Assembly: GCA_963662575.1 (NCBI GenBank)
Contig: OY759723.1
Coordinates: 4,836,001 to 4,900,000, forward strand
DNA: 64,000 nucleotides
Source: Bin5 sp963662575
GTDB lineage: Bacteria > Chloroflexota > Anaerolineae > Caldilineales > Caldilineaceae
Direction of reading: 5' to 3'
Numbering within the stretch: position 1 is the first letter of the stretch; every line of letters begins with the position of its first letter. The position numbers and the translations under genes are program-made. Positions 56,918 through 64,000 of this stretch are shown here, piece by piece. Below the pieces are notes generated by a model. That model was not told the origin of the DNA. It worked only from the letters and a program-made list of their open reading frames with translations, and searched no databases.

Positions 56918-58075
56918 TTACATCTCGGCGGCGCCGACTCGCAGCCAGCGCTCCTCCGGGATCCAGAGTGTGAAGCGGCCGCTGCCGAGGACGAGCAAGA
57001 GGGAAGCCAGGACGAGCAATGTCAGGCCCAGCCATGGTTGACCGCCGAAAAAGAAGTAGACGAAAACGGCGGCATTTACAAGCCCTGCGGAGGTCCGAGC
57101 GCCTATCCCGGCCAGGGCCGCCAGTCCGCCGGCGGCGCCGACTACAACAACGGGCCAACTCAACGCTGCGGGCAGAACAGACCCTTCCGCCAGTACACTT
57201 GAGACCATGAACGAAACCAGGAGCGCAATTGTTGCTCGCAGGCCAACGGGCATCCAGGCGAAAGCCCACATTTTGAGGCGGGCGCGCCATATGATGTAGG
57301 GAGAGCTGTCGGGCCGCAGCCAGCCGATGGTTACCAGCCAGTCGCGCACAAAACTGAGGGCGACCGCGCTGCCGAAAACGGCGCCAACGGCATAGGTGAC
57401 GGGGGGCTCAAAGATCGGCCACAGCACGGTGCACAGAAAGATCATCAGCAGACCGGCGATGACGCGGCGCTGGTCGCTCTTTGTCATCGGGTAGTTGGGG
57501 AGTCCCCTTTTTGTGCGCCACTGCATTCCCCAGACGAATAGGGGACGGGCGGCCGCCACCAGCAGGAAAACCAGGGGCAACTGCCCATACTGGATGGCCA
57601 GCGCGCAGGCCACCAGAACGCCGAGGCCGTCAAATTCCATATCAAGCGTTTCCCCCAGCCGAGTTACGCGCCCGGATTTGCGGGCCAGGTAACCGTCAAA
57701 CACGTCGGCAATGCTGGACCCCATATAGAGCAGGGCGGGCAGCCAGTCCAACAGGCCGCCGGGCCGGGGCATAAGAAGAAACCCGGCCATCCAGGCGTAG
57801 GCAATGCCGCGAAAGATGGTAAGGCGGTTGGCCGGTCCCAAATCGGGGTAGAGTTCCTCGCTGTCGGGGGGATGGTTCTGGTCGAGGACACGCCGCAGAA
57901 ACCAGAACACGCCGGCAACGAAGAGCGCGGAAATCATAAGCCAGCGGCGGGCGCTGAAATCCGGATTCAGAGCCATAAGCCGCAACAGCAGCACACCGAA
58001 CAGCAGGGTGAGGCTGCAAACGAGCGTAAGCCGCCGACTCTGCCGCTGCAGGTGAAAAACGTTTTGCTCAGCCAT
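56918..58075 (-). CDS. CDP-alcohol phosphatidyltransferase-family membrane protein
   Basis: An integral membrane enzyme of 385 residues that would join a CDP-activated lipid or alcohol to a second alcohol with loss of CMP. The full signature D-x2-D-G-x2-A-R-x8-G-x3-D-x3-D is present: Asp124, Asp127, Gly128, Ala131, Arg132, Gly141, Asp145 and Asp149. It sits after two membrane helices and a linker. The protein is nearly twice the length of phosphatidylglycerophosphate synthases because of additional C-terminal membrane helices (residues 280-370), so the product lipid cannot be named. ATG 58075 follows GAGGAAC; a longer frame to 58126 has no site. Confidence 0.88.
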   Translation of the reverse strand: MAEQNVFHLQRQSRRLTLVCSLTLLFGVLLLRLMALNPDFSARRWLMISALFVAGVFWFLRRVLDQNHPPDSEELYPDLGPANRLTIFRGIAYAWMAGFLLMPRPGGLLDWLPALLYMGSSIADVFDGYLARKSGRVTRLGETLDMEFDGLGVLVACALAIQYGQLPLVFLLVAAARPLFVWGMQWRTKRGLPNYPMTKSDQRRVIAGLLMIFLCTVLWPIFEPPVTYAVGAVFGSAVALSFVRDWLVTIGWLRPDSSPYIIWRARLKMWAFAWMPVGLRATIALLVSFMVSSVLAEGSVLPAALSWPVVVVGAAGGLAALAGIGARTSAGLVNAAVFVYFFFGGQPWLGLTLLVLASLLLVLGSGRFTLWIPEERWLRVGAAEM

Positions 58076-58201
58076 CAGTGTTCCTCTTTTGCCTCGAAAT
58101 TGCGGCCAACCTGGCCACCATAGCACAGTTTCGCAGGTCGCTCAATGCAATTGTGAGGGGGCGGGCTGATTGAGACTGATTCGTTCGCACTCTTTCTTAT
58201 G

Positions 58202-58210
58202 TGCTATGAT
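58202..58210 (+). promoter_or_regulatory. Extended -10 promoter before the glycogen synthase gene
   Basis: TGCTATGAT provides an extended -10 element (TG, one base, TATGAT at 58205-58210). No good -35 box has correct spacing, as is common with extended -10 promoters. Transcription would begin near 58217, which excludes the upstream ATG 58199 as start codon and supports GTG 58244. Confidence 0.5.
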
Positions 58211-58243
58211 TGGACAGATTCACATTCGCAAATGGAGCATCAA

Positions 58244-60133
58244 GTGTCAAATATGATCCCGCTTGTGATCCATGCCACTCATGAAGCCGGGGCGAAAGTC
58301 GGCGGTATCGGCTCCGTTCTGGACGGCATACTGAGCACAAAGTCATACAACGAGCAGGTTGAGCGGACGATACTGGTCGGCCCCATGTTCGGCTGGGATT
58401 CTCTGCAGATGGAACGGTTGAACGACCCGCTCGGTGGCGTGCAGGTCCTCTACAGCAGCTTGCATGGCATTTTCTACGGTGTCGACGAGCCGGTCCAGCA
58501 GGCCCTGAGGGAGGTTGAGCAGACCTTCCAGGTGGCGCTGCTGTATGGGCGGCGACATTTTGGAGATGCAGAGCACGAGATCCTGTTGGTTGATGCCAGC
58601 AACCCGCACATGGATCACATTGATAGTTTCTGCTACTTTCTGTGGGAAAACTTTGGTATTCAGAGCCAGCGATACAGTTATGACAACGAGTACAACCTGT
58701 ATATCACAATTGCTCAGCCTCTCTTTGCGGGCATCAAGGCACTGGGGGTTGACGCAGGGCTGGCGCCGCACGAGCGGGTAATTGTCGCGCACGAATGGCT
58801 GGGATTGCCGGTCGTCTTCGCCGCGCAGATAAACGAGCCGGAGCAGTGGCGGACGGTATTCTACGCCCATGAGGTGGCGACCGCCCGCATGTTGGTTGAA
58901 AGTCACGATGGGCATGATACTCGTTTTTACAACGCGCTATTGCGCGCCAGGGAATCCCATCTGCCGCTGGATACCGTCTTTGGCGACCAGAGCGCATTTT
59001 TCAAACACGCGATTGTTCGGCAGGCGGTTCACTGTGATGCGATATTTGCTGTCGGCGACTCGGTACGAGAGGAGCTGCGCTTTCTGGGGGGCCACTTCAC
59101 CAACTACGACATCGACCTCGTCTACAACGGTATAAATGTAGAGGAGATAACGGTTGCTGAACGCCTGGATTCCAAACGCCGCCTGCAGGAATACTGCCGG
59201 AAGTTGCTCGGTTACAAACCTGATTTCGTCTTTACCCATGTGGCCAGGTTGGTACTCTCCAAGGCATTGTGGCGTGACGTGAGAGTGATGAACCATCTGG
59301 AAGGTCTGCTGCGAACTTCCGGAAAGACGGCGGTGCTGTTCGTGCTCGCCACCAGTGAGCCGGCGGGGCGCCAGCCCGAGTCAGTTCAAAGCTGGGAAAC
59401 GCAATATGACTGGCCGGTGGGCCATCGTGCGGACAACGGCGACCTGATCGGAGAGGAAGCACAGTTCTTTTTCGCGGATGTTGAGCCCTATAACCATGCC
59501 GCTCGCAACAGCCAGATCGTTCTGGTGAACCAATTTGGTTGGAGCCGGGACCGATGCGGCACTCGAATGCCGGCTGGGATGGGTTTCAGTGACATACGCA
59601 GAGGCAGCGATCTGGAGTTTGGGCAAAGCGTCTACGAACCGTTCGGAATCGCGCAGATTGAACCCGTCGGCTTCGGCGCGATCTCCTGTGTCAGCAACGT
59701 GTGCGGTTGCGTCGGCTTTGTGCAGCAGGCAGCGGACGAGCTTGTTCAGCAGGGGCTGCTGCCAGCGAATGGGCAGGAAGGCGGGTCGACACACTCGGCG
59801 GGTCGGGTCATGCTGCCTCACGGCGGCGCCGCCAGCTCGGTTCTTTCTGACGGCGCTTTTCCGCTTGTGATCGCCGATTACATTGGTCTGTCGGAAGAGC
59901 CGATGCCCGGTTCCCCGCAGGATGCTCTTGCCATAAACGGGGAGACGCGAGGCAAAATCGAGGCGCACAGTTCAGAAGGAACGGCCGGAAGGATTTTTGA
60001 GCGGCTGCCCAAGAGTCGCGCACAGATGGCCGAATTGATCCGAGTCGGCAGTGCTCTGGCGGGTAACATGAGCTGGGATAGTGTGGCGGAAAACAGCTTT
60101 CTGCCGGGACTGAAGAGGATCTGCAAGCAGTAG
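58244..60133 (+). CDS. Glycogen/starch synthase-like GT-B glycosyltransferase
   Basis: A 629-residue retaining glucosyltransferase that extends alpha-1,4-glucan from a nucleotide-glucose. The N-terminal lobe has IHATHEAGAKVGGIGSVL, the donor-binding KVGG motif of glycogen synthases. HEWLGLPVVFAAQ and FYAHEVATARMLVE follow, then VYNGINVEE starting the second lobe, THVARLV, and the late motif YEPFGIAQIEPVGFGAISCV with the catalytic Glu pair. It resembles both GT5 and GT3 members; GlgA in the strict sense is not certain. GTG 58244 is chosen because GGAG lies 6 bases before it and the longer starts overlap the promoter. The branching enzyme gene follows on the same strand. Confidence 0.87.
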   Translation: MSNMIPLVIHATHEAGAKVGGIGSVLDGILSTKSYNEQVERTILVGPMFGWDSLQMERLNDPLGGVQVLYSSLHGIFYGVDEPVQQALREVEQTFQVALLYGRRHFGDAEHEILLVDASNPHMDHIDSFCYFLWENFGIQSQRYSYDNEYNLYITIAQPLFAGIKALGVDAGLAPHERVIVAHEWLGLPVVFAAQINEPEQWRTVFYAHEVATARMLVESHDGHDTRFYNALLRARESHLPLDTVFGDQSAFFKHAIVRQAVHCDAIFAVGDSVREELRFLGGHFTNYDIDLVYNGINVEEITVAERLDSKRRLQEYCRKLLGYKPDFVFTHVARLVLSKALWRDVRVMNHLEGLLRTSGKTAVLFVLATSEPAGRQPESVQSWETQYDWPVGHRADNGDLIGEEAQFFFADVEPYNHAARNSQIVLVNQFGWSRDRCGTRMPAGMGFSDIRRGSDLEFGQSVYEPFGIAQIEPVGFGAISCVSNVCGCVGFVQQAADELVQQGLLPANGQEGGSTHSAGRVMLPHGGAASSVLSDGAFPLVIADYIGLSEEPMPGSPQDALAINGETRGKIEAHSSEGTAGRIFERLPKSRAQMAELIRVGSALAGNMSWDSVAENSFLPGLKRICKQ

Positions 60134-60271
60134 CCCCGCACCCTTGCGAGAAGAATGCGCTACAACGTACAGGATGGCCGAGCTCCCTGCAATTCTTAAC
60201 CGGCTCGTCATCGCGATGCCGCCATGCAGGAGTTTTGGTTGTCAGCCGCCTTGCAACTATGGTGGGGGTCA

Positions 60272-60301
60272 GTGGTCGGTGGTCGGTGGTCGGTGGTCGG
60301 T
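60272..60301. repeat. 7-bp tandem repeat, a little over four copies
   Basis: The unit GTGGTCG is repeated four times without change and partly a fifth time, in the 293-base gap between the glycogen synthase and branching enzyme genes. Nothing else in the gap is identifiable. Such perfect short arrays can vary in length by slippage. Confidence 0.85.
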
Positions 60302-60426
60302 GCGAGTGAGGAACTAGAAGATCGTCGGCTTGCTTAGCTCACGGTCTCAGAATAACGGTTGGTGGTTGGGACACTTGCACGGCAATTGGGCAGATCGCTA
60401 TTCGGACGGATGGATAAGGAAGAAAT

Positions 60427-62382
60427 GTGTTGACGGGATCATGGTTTACGGATGACGAGGCGTACCTGTTTGGCGAAGGGAATTTCTACTATTCCTACCG
60501 CAGGTTCGGCGCTCACTTCCATACGGTGGACAGCGTAAGCGGGGTTCAGTTTGCGGTTTGGGCGCCAAATGCCCAGGGCGTAAGTGTAATCGGCCCGTTC
60601 AACGACTGGAACCCGCATGTCCACCCGATGCAAACATTTCGCGAGGGGATATGGGAGATCTTCATACCTGCCCAGCCTGCGCCGGGGGCAGATGGTACGC
60701 CGTGGGCAAGCCTTGCGGAAGGAGACGAATACAAATACTCAATCCAGCTCCCACTGGTAGATTACCGCATCGACAAATCGGACCCATATGGTTTCTATGC
60801 GGAGGTGCTGCCAGGAACTGCCTCGCGAATCTGGTCTCCGGACAGCTATCCCTGGGGGGATGGGCAATGGGTGGCAGATCGGCCCAGAAACCAAGCCCTG
60901 GACCAGCCCATAAACATTTACGAAGTCCATCTTGGCAGTTGGCGGCGCAACTCCGAAGAGAATCGAGTTCTGGGTTACCGGGAGCTGGCGCACGAGATGG
61001 TGGCATACGTGAAGGAGATGGGCTACACACATATCGAGCTTTTGCCCATAACCGAACACCCTTTTGACGGATCCTGGGGGTATCAGAGCACTGGGTACTT
61101 TGCGCCGACGAGCCGGTTTGGCACGCCTGATGATTTCAAGTATTTCGTCGATCACTGTCATCAGAACAGTATTGGCGTGATTCTGGATTGGGTGCCGGCC
61201 CATTTTCCCAAGGACGCCCACGGGTTGGCCTATTTCGACGGCGCGGCGCTTTATGAGTATGAAGACCCGCGCCGCGGCGATCATCCCGACTGGGGTACGA
61301 AGATCTTCGACTACGGTCGCAACGAGGTGTGCAACTTCCTTATTGCCAGCGCGCTGTTCTGGGCGGAGGAGTACCACCTAGACGGGTTGCGGGTGGACGC
61401 GGTTGCCTCAATGCTCTATTTGAACTACAGCCGAGAAGGGGGGGAGTGGATCCCGAACCAGTACGGCGGCCACGAGAATCTCGACGCGATCGCCTTTTTG
61501 CGGAAGACAAACGAGGTATTGCATGAAAGGACGCCGGGCGTACTGACTATTGCAGAAGAAAGCACCATCTGGCCGATGGTTTCCCGCCCCACCTACACGG
61601 GCGGGCTAGGGTTCGATTACAAGTGGAATATGGGCTGGATGCACGACACGCTCAATTTCTTTGAAATGGACCCGTTGTTCCGCCGCTACAACCATCATCT
61701 CATCACGTATAGCTTGAGCTACGCTTTCAGTGAGAATTTCATCCTCGCGCTGGGCCACGACGAGGTCGTTCATCTGAAGAAGTCGATGCTGGACAAGATG
61801 CCCGGCGACGATTGGCAAAAGTTTGCTCATCTGCGGCTGCTGTACGGTCTGATGAACGCTCATCCCGGCAAAAAGCTACTGTTCATGGGGGGAGAGTTCG
61901 GCCAGTGGCGCGAATGGTCGGAGATTACAAGCCTGGACTGGCATCTGCTTGAACTTGAAGAACACCGTACTTTGCAGCGATTTGTACGGGACAGCAACCG
62001 GCTCTATTGCTGGGAAAAGGCTTTGCACCAGGCCGACGCAAGCCTGGAGGGATTTCAGTGGATCGATTATCAGGACGTGGATCATTCCGTAACCAGTTTT
62101 GTACGCCGCGATGCCGAGGGTGACGGTTGCATTGTGGTGGTCTGCAACTTTACACCGGTTCCGCGCCACGGCTACAGGGTCGGACTGCCCGGGCCGGGAC
62201 GCTATCAGCAGATCCTGAACAGCGATTGGCAGATTTACGGCGGCAGCGGTATTGACAACCCGTTCCCAGTGGAGGCGGAGGAGATCGCCTGGCAGAACGC
62301 CTCGTGGTCCACGCTGATGGAATTGCCGCCGCTGGGCGTGCTGTATTGGAGAAAGAGCGCAGGAACGAAGGAAACGGAGTAG
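60427..62382 (+). CDS. glgB: 1,4-alpha-glucan branching enzyme
   Basis: Cuts alpha-1,4-glucan chains and re-attaches them as alpha-1,6 branches in glycogen. The 651 residues have an N-terminal CBM48 (FAVWAPNAQGVSVIGPFNDW) and the GH13 catalytic barrel with region I DWVPAHFPKD, the nucleophile Asp in DGLRVDAVASML, the acid/base Glu in TIAEESTIWP, and the third Asp in LGHDEVVHLKKSM. A C-terminal beta domain completes the enzyme. Length is normal for the shorter GlgB type. The start GTG 60427 follows AAGGAAG. The nagA-like gene begins 3 bases after its stop, indicating an operon. Confidence 0.96.
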   Translation: MLTGSWFTDDEAYLFGEGNFYYSYRRFGAHFHTVDSVSGVQFAVWAPNAQGVSVIGPFNDWNPHVHPMQTFREGIWEIFIPAQPAPGADGTPWASLAEGDEYKYSIQLPLVDYRIDKSDPYGFYAEVLPGTASRIWSPDSYPWGDGQWVADRPRNQALDQPINIYEVHLGSWRRNSEENRVLGYRELAHEMVAYVKEMGYTHIELLPITEHPFDGSWGYQSTGYFAPTSRFGTPDDFKYFVDHCHQNSIGVILDWVPAHFPKDAHGLAYFDGAALYEYEDPRRGDHPDWGTKIFDYGRNEVCNFLIASALFWAEEYHLDGLRVDAVASMLYLNYSREGGEWIPNQYGGHENLDAIAFLRKTNEVLHERTPGVLTIAEESTIWPMVSRPTYTGGLGFDYKWNMGWMHDTLNFFEMDPLFRRYNHHLITYSLSYAFSENFILALGHDEVVHLKKSMLDKMPGDDWQKFAHLRLLYGLMNAHPGKKLLFMGGEFGQWREWSEITSLDWHLLELEEHRTLQRFVRDSNRLYCWEKALHQADASLEGFQWIDYQDVDHSVTSFVRRDAEGDGCIVVVCNFTPVPRHGYRVGLPGPGRYQQILNSDWQIYGGSGIDNPFPVEAEEIAWQNASWSTLMELPPLGVLYWRKSAGTKETE

Positions 62383-62385
62383 ATT

Positions 62386-63651
62386 GTGCAACAAACGGGT
62401 AAGAAAGGTGAAGGATCGCGGGATGGCGGTTCGCCATCGATTGGCGGCATACGCGGCCTGACTGCGCGGACAGTTTTCGGGACCGTGGCGGCTCCACCAG
62501 GTTACAGTTTCTCTCTCACCTGCCAGGGTGACGTGCTGGGCCCATGGAAGAACGAGATCGCCCAGCTGGAAACGCCATTTCTTGACGGCAGTGACTGCAC
62601 TTTGCTGCCCGGCTTCATCGACGTACACATTCACGGCAGCGGCGGCGCGGATATGATGGATGCCACGCCGGAAAGTCTGGAGACGATGAGCAGGTTCCTG
62701 GCACGGCACGGCGTCACCGGATTCTACGCCACAACCGTCTCCGCTTCGCATTCGGCTACCCTGGCGGCGGTCGAAAATGTGGCTCGGTATGCTGACACGA
62801 GCCGGTCGGGGAGCGATGACGGCCAGATAGGGGGCGCCCGCATTATGGGCGTGCACCTGGAAGGACCTTATCTCAACCCAAAGTTCCCCGGTGCCCAGAA
62901 CCCCGACTTTTTGCGCCCGCCATCGGTGTCGGAGTTTGAAGAACTGCTTGCCGCCGGTCCGGTACGAATGATCACGCTTGCACCTGAAGTGGCTGGGGCA
63001 GGAGCTCTCATTGAAGCGGCGCTGGCGGCGGGCGTGCGGGTGGTGCTGGGACACACGGCGGCCACATTTGAACAGGCGTGCGCGGCAATTGAGGCGGGTG
63101 TTTCACAGGCAACGCACACGTACAATGCCATGACCGGTCTGCACCACAGAGATCCGGGCACGGTGGGCGCGACACTGAGCGATGACAGAATCTACGCTCA
63201 ACTGATTGCCGATGGGATCCACGTTCATCCGGCGGCGATGCGTATATTGGGCCGCTGTAAAGGGCCGACCCGCACGCTGCTGATAAGCGACGCGAATCGA
63301 GCGGCGGGCATGCCGCCAGGGCGATATGAAATGGGCCGGCTGCCGGTCATCGTGAAGGATGGCGCGTGCAGGTTGGAGGATGGCACCCTTGCCGGTTCGG
63401 TACTGGCTTTGGATGCGGCGTTGCGCAACTTGATGTCAGCAACGGGCTGGCCGCTGGTGCAGGCGTGGCCTTCGACAAGCCTGTCTCAGGCGCAGGCGAT
63501 GGGAATCGACGGTGAGGTTGGCCGCATTCGAAGCGGCGCACGCGCCGACCTGACACTGCTGGACGCGGAAGCAGAGGTGGTTGCTACTGTCGTTGGGGGG
63601 AAACTTGCCTACCTGAGGGACAGCTGGCGACTCCGAGATGGAACGGCGTAA
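62386..63651 (+). CDS. nagA: N-acetylglucosamine-6-phosphate deacetylase
   Basis: Removes acetate from GlcNAc-6-phosphate, feeding amino sugars into glycolysis or cell-wall recycling. The 421-residue amidohydrolase shows GFIDVHIHGSGGADMMD (His81, His83), the metal Glu159 in GVHLEGPYL, His223 in LGHTAA, His244 in ATHTYNAM and the catalytic Asp302 in LLISDANRAAG (commonly V-T/S-D-A). All ligands are present. The first 25 residues are low-complexity and extra. GTG 62386 starts 3 bases after the glgB stop, so translation is coupled. nagB is not nearby. It is convergent with the mevalonate kinase gene with only 2 bases between the stops. Confidence 0.93.
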   Translation: MQQTGKKGEGSRDGGSPSIGGIRGLTARTVFGTVAAPPGYSFSLTCQGDVLGPWKNEIAQLETPFLDGSDCTLLPGFIDVHIHGSGGADMMDATPESLETMSRFLARHGVTGFYATTVSASHSATLAAVENVARYADTSRSGSDDGQIGGARIMGVHLEGPYLNPKFPGAQNPDFLRPPSVSEFEELLAAGPVRMITLAPEVAGAGALIEAALAAGVRVVLGHTAATFEQACAAIEAGVSQATHTYNAMTGLHHRDPGTVGATLSDDRIYAQLIADGIHVHPAAMRILGRCKGPTRTLLISDANRAAGMPPGRYEMGRLPVIVKDGACRLEDGTLAGSVLALDAALRNLMSATGWPLVQAWPSTSLSQAQAMGIDGEVGRIRSGARADLTLLDAEAEVVATVVGGKLAYLRDSWRLRDGTA

Positions 63652-63653
63652 CT

Positions 63654-64000
63654 CTACGCGCCTACTTCTGTTACAACTACCCCGGCGGCACCGCCCGCCA
63701 CCAGCGCTTTTTGTACTGCCTCAAGTTTTTCTGACTCGACCACAGCAATAAGGTTACCTCCGCGCCCCGCGCCGCTGAGCTTGGCGCCGCTCGCGCCTGC
63801 CTCTTCAGCGATGGCTATCAACTGTTCAAGTTGGTCAGCGCTGACGTCAAGTTGGCGCAGCAGGCGCTGGTTTTGCTGCATCAACGGCCCCAGCGAATCC
63901 ACATCCCCGGCTGCGATAGCCCGCCGCGCGGCTTCGGCAACTGCGGCGATGCCATCGAAGATCGCTTCGTACTCTTCGGTATTTTCCTGCCAGGCTCGGC
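63654..64000 (-). CDS. Mevalonate kinase, C-terminal part (5' end outside window)
   Basis: The minus-strand frame is open to the window edge, so only the last 115 residues are visible. They match the GHMP-kinase C-terminal domain of mevalonate kinases: AARRAIAAGDVDSLGPLMQQ, NQRLLRQLDVSADQLEQLI and the signature GASGAKLSGAGRGGNLIAVV. Mevalonate kinase makes phosphomevalonate for isoprenoid synthesis. A bacterial mevalonate pathway is known in several Chloroflexota, which fits the proposed host. Other GHMP kinases such as phosphomevalonate kinase are possible but fit the NQRLL and KLSGAGRGG phrases less well. The ATP-binding half is not in the window. Confidence 0.88.
   Translation of the reverse strand, partial: RAWQENTEEYEAIFDGIAAVAEAARRAIAAGDVDSLGPLMQQNQRLLRQLDVSADQLEQLIAIAEEAGASGAKLSGAGRGGNLIAVVESEKLEAVQKALVAGGAAGVVVTEVGA

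Noticed and set aside
60272..60301. CRISPR-like repeat array
   Set aside because: Units are only 7 bases and contiguous without spacers; there are no cas genes in the window.

Overview
This 64 kb window is a chromosomal segment of a bacterium with moderately high G+C content. I infer Chloroflexota, near Anaerolineae/Caldilineae. The main reasons are a single tRNA nucleotidyltransferase fused to DHH and CBS domains, a mevalonate-pathway kinase (right edge), a stand-alone FmdE-like protein, many TPR proteins, and a GroESL operon under CIRCE control. The taxonomic call rests on gene content, not on a search. Apart from one accessory patch the window is densely packed housekeeping and metabolic DNA. 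There are no rRNA genes, no CRISPR array, no prophage, and one tRNA gene.

Layout. 1-4.15 kb: the 3' part of a STAND/TPR gene, then promoter, CIRCE operator, groES, groEL and a terminator. 4.16-9.87 kb: the accessory patch. It holds a complete IS982-type insertion sequence with target-site duplication, an A+T-richer PD-(D/E)XK nuclease-like gene, and a DUF2806 gene plus Uma2 gene that occur twice. The second DUF2806 copy is truncated and joined to an IS3 remnant. 9.9-18 kb: FmdE-like protein, tRNA thiolase mnmA, two small membrane proteins, two GNAT proteins, a GT2 glycosyltransferase coupled to a dTDP-4-dehydrorhamnose reductase, and a YheT-like hydrolase. 18.3-28.6 kb, all plus strand: alpha-oxoamine synthase family enzyme, a conserved protein often labelled quinate 5-dehydrogenase, 8-oxoguanine deaminase, DHH-CBS-CCA tRNA nucleotidyltransferase, a galactonate dehydratase-like enzyme, coaBC, and an orphan nucleotidyltransferase.

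28.6-46.5 kb, all minus strand: a 2078-residue alpha-2-macroglobulin lipoprotein with thioester, a VTT-domain membrane protein, a cyclophilin lipoprotein, a WecA/TagO-like lipid-carrier sugar transferase, an O-antigen-ligase-like TPR protein, a UvrD-like helicase, a small hypothetical and a ThDP-dependent enzyme. 47-64 kb: Gfo/Idh oxidoreductase, double PspC protein, a YtxH-like protein, an ECF sigma / anti-sigma / mutM gene set, tRNA-Leu(CAA), a protein with four CNB-like domains and a membrane anchor, a DSD1-type PLP enzyme with a small membrane protein, a CDP-alcohol phosphatidyltransferase, then glycogen synthase, branching enzyme and nagA, and finally a convergent mevalonate kinase cut by the window edge.

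How they fit together. Envelope and surface glycan functions are spread over 14.9-16.8 kb (GT2, RmlD), 28.6-41.5 kb (macroglobulin, lipid-carrier transferase, ligase) and 56.9-58.1 kb. Oxidized-guanine handling appears twice: 8-oxoguanine deaminase at 20.7 kb, and mutM as the last gene of the sigma/anti-sigma set. Glycogen synthesis is a compact plus-strand block at 58.2-62.4 kb. The accessory patch is the best place to look for something undescribed, but nothing there amounts to a proven new system.
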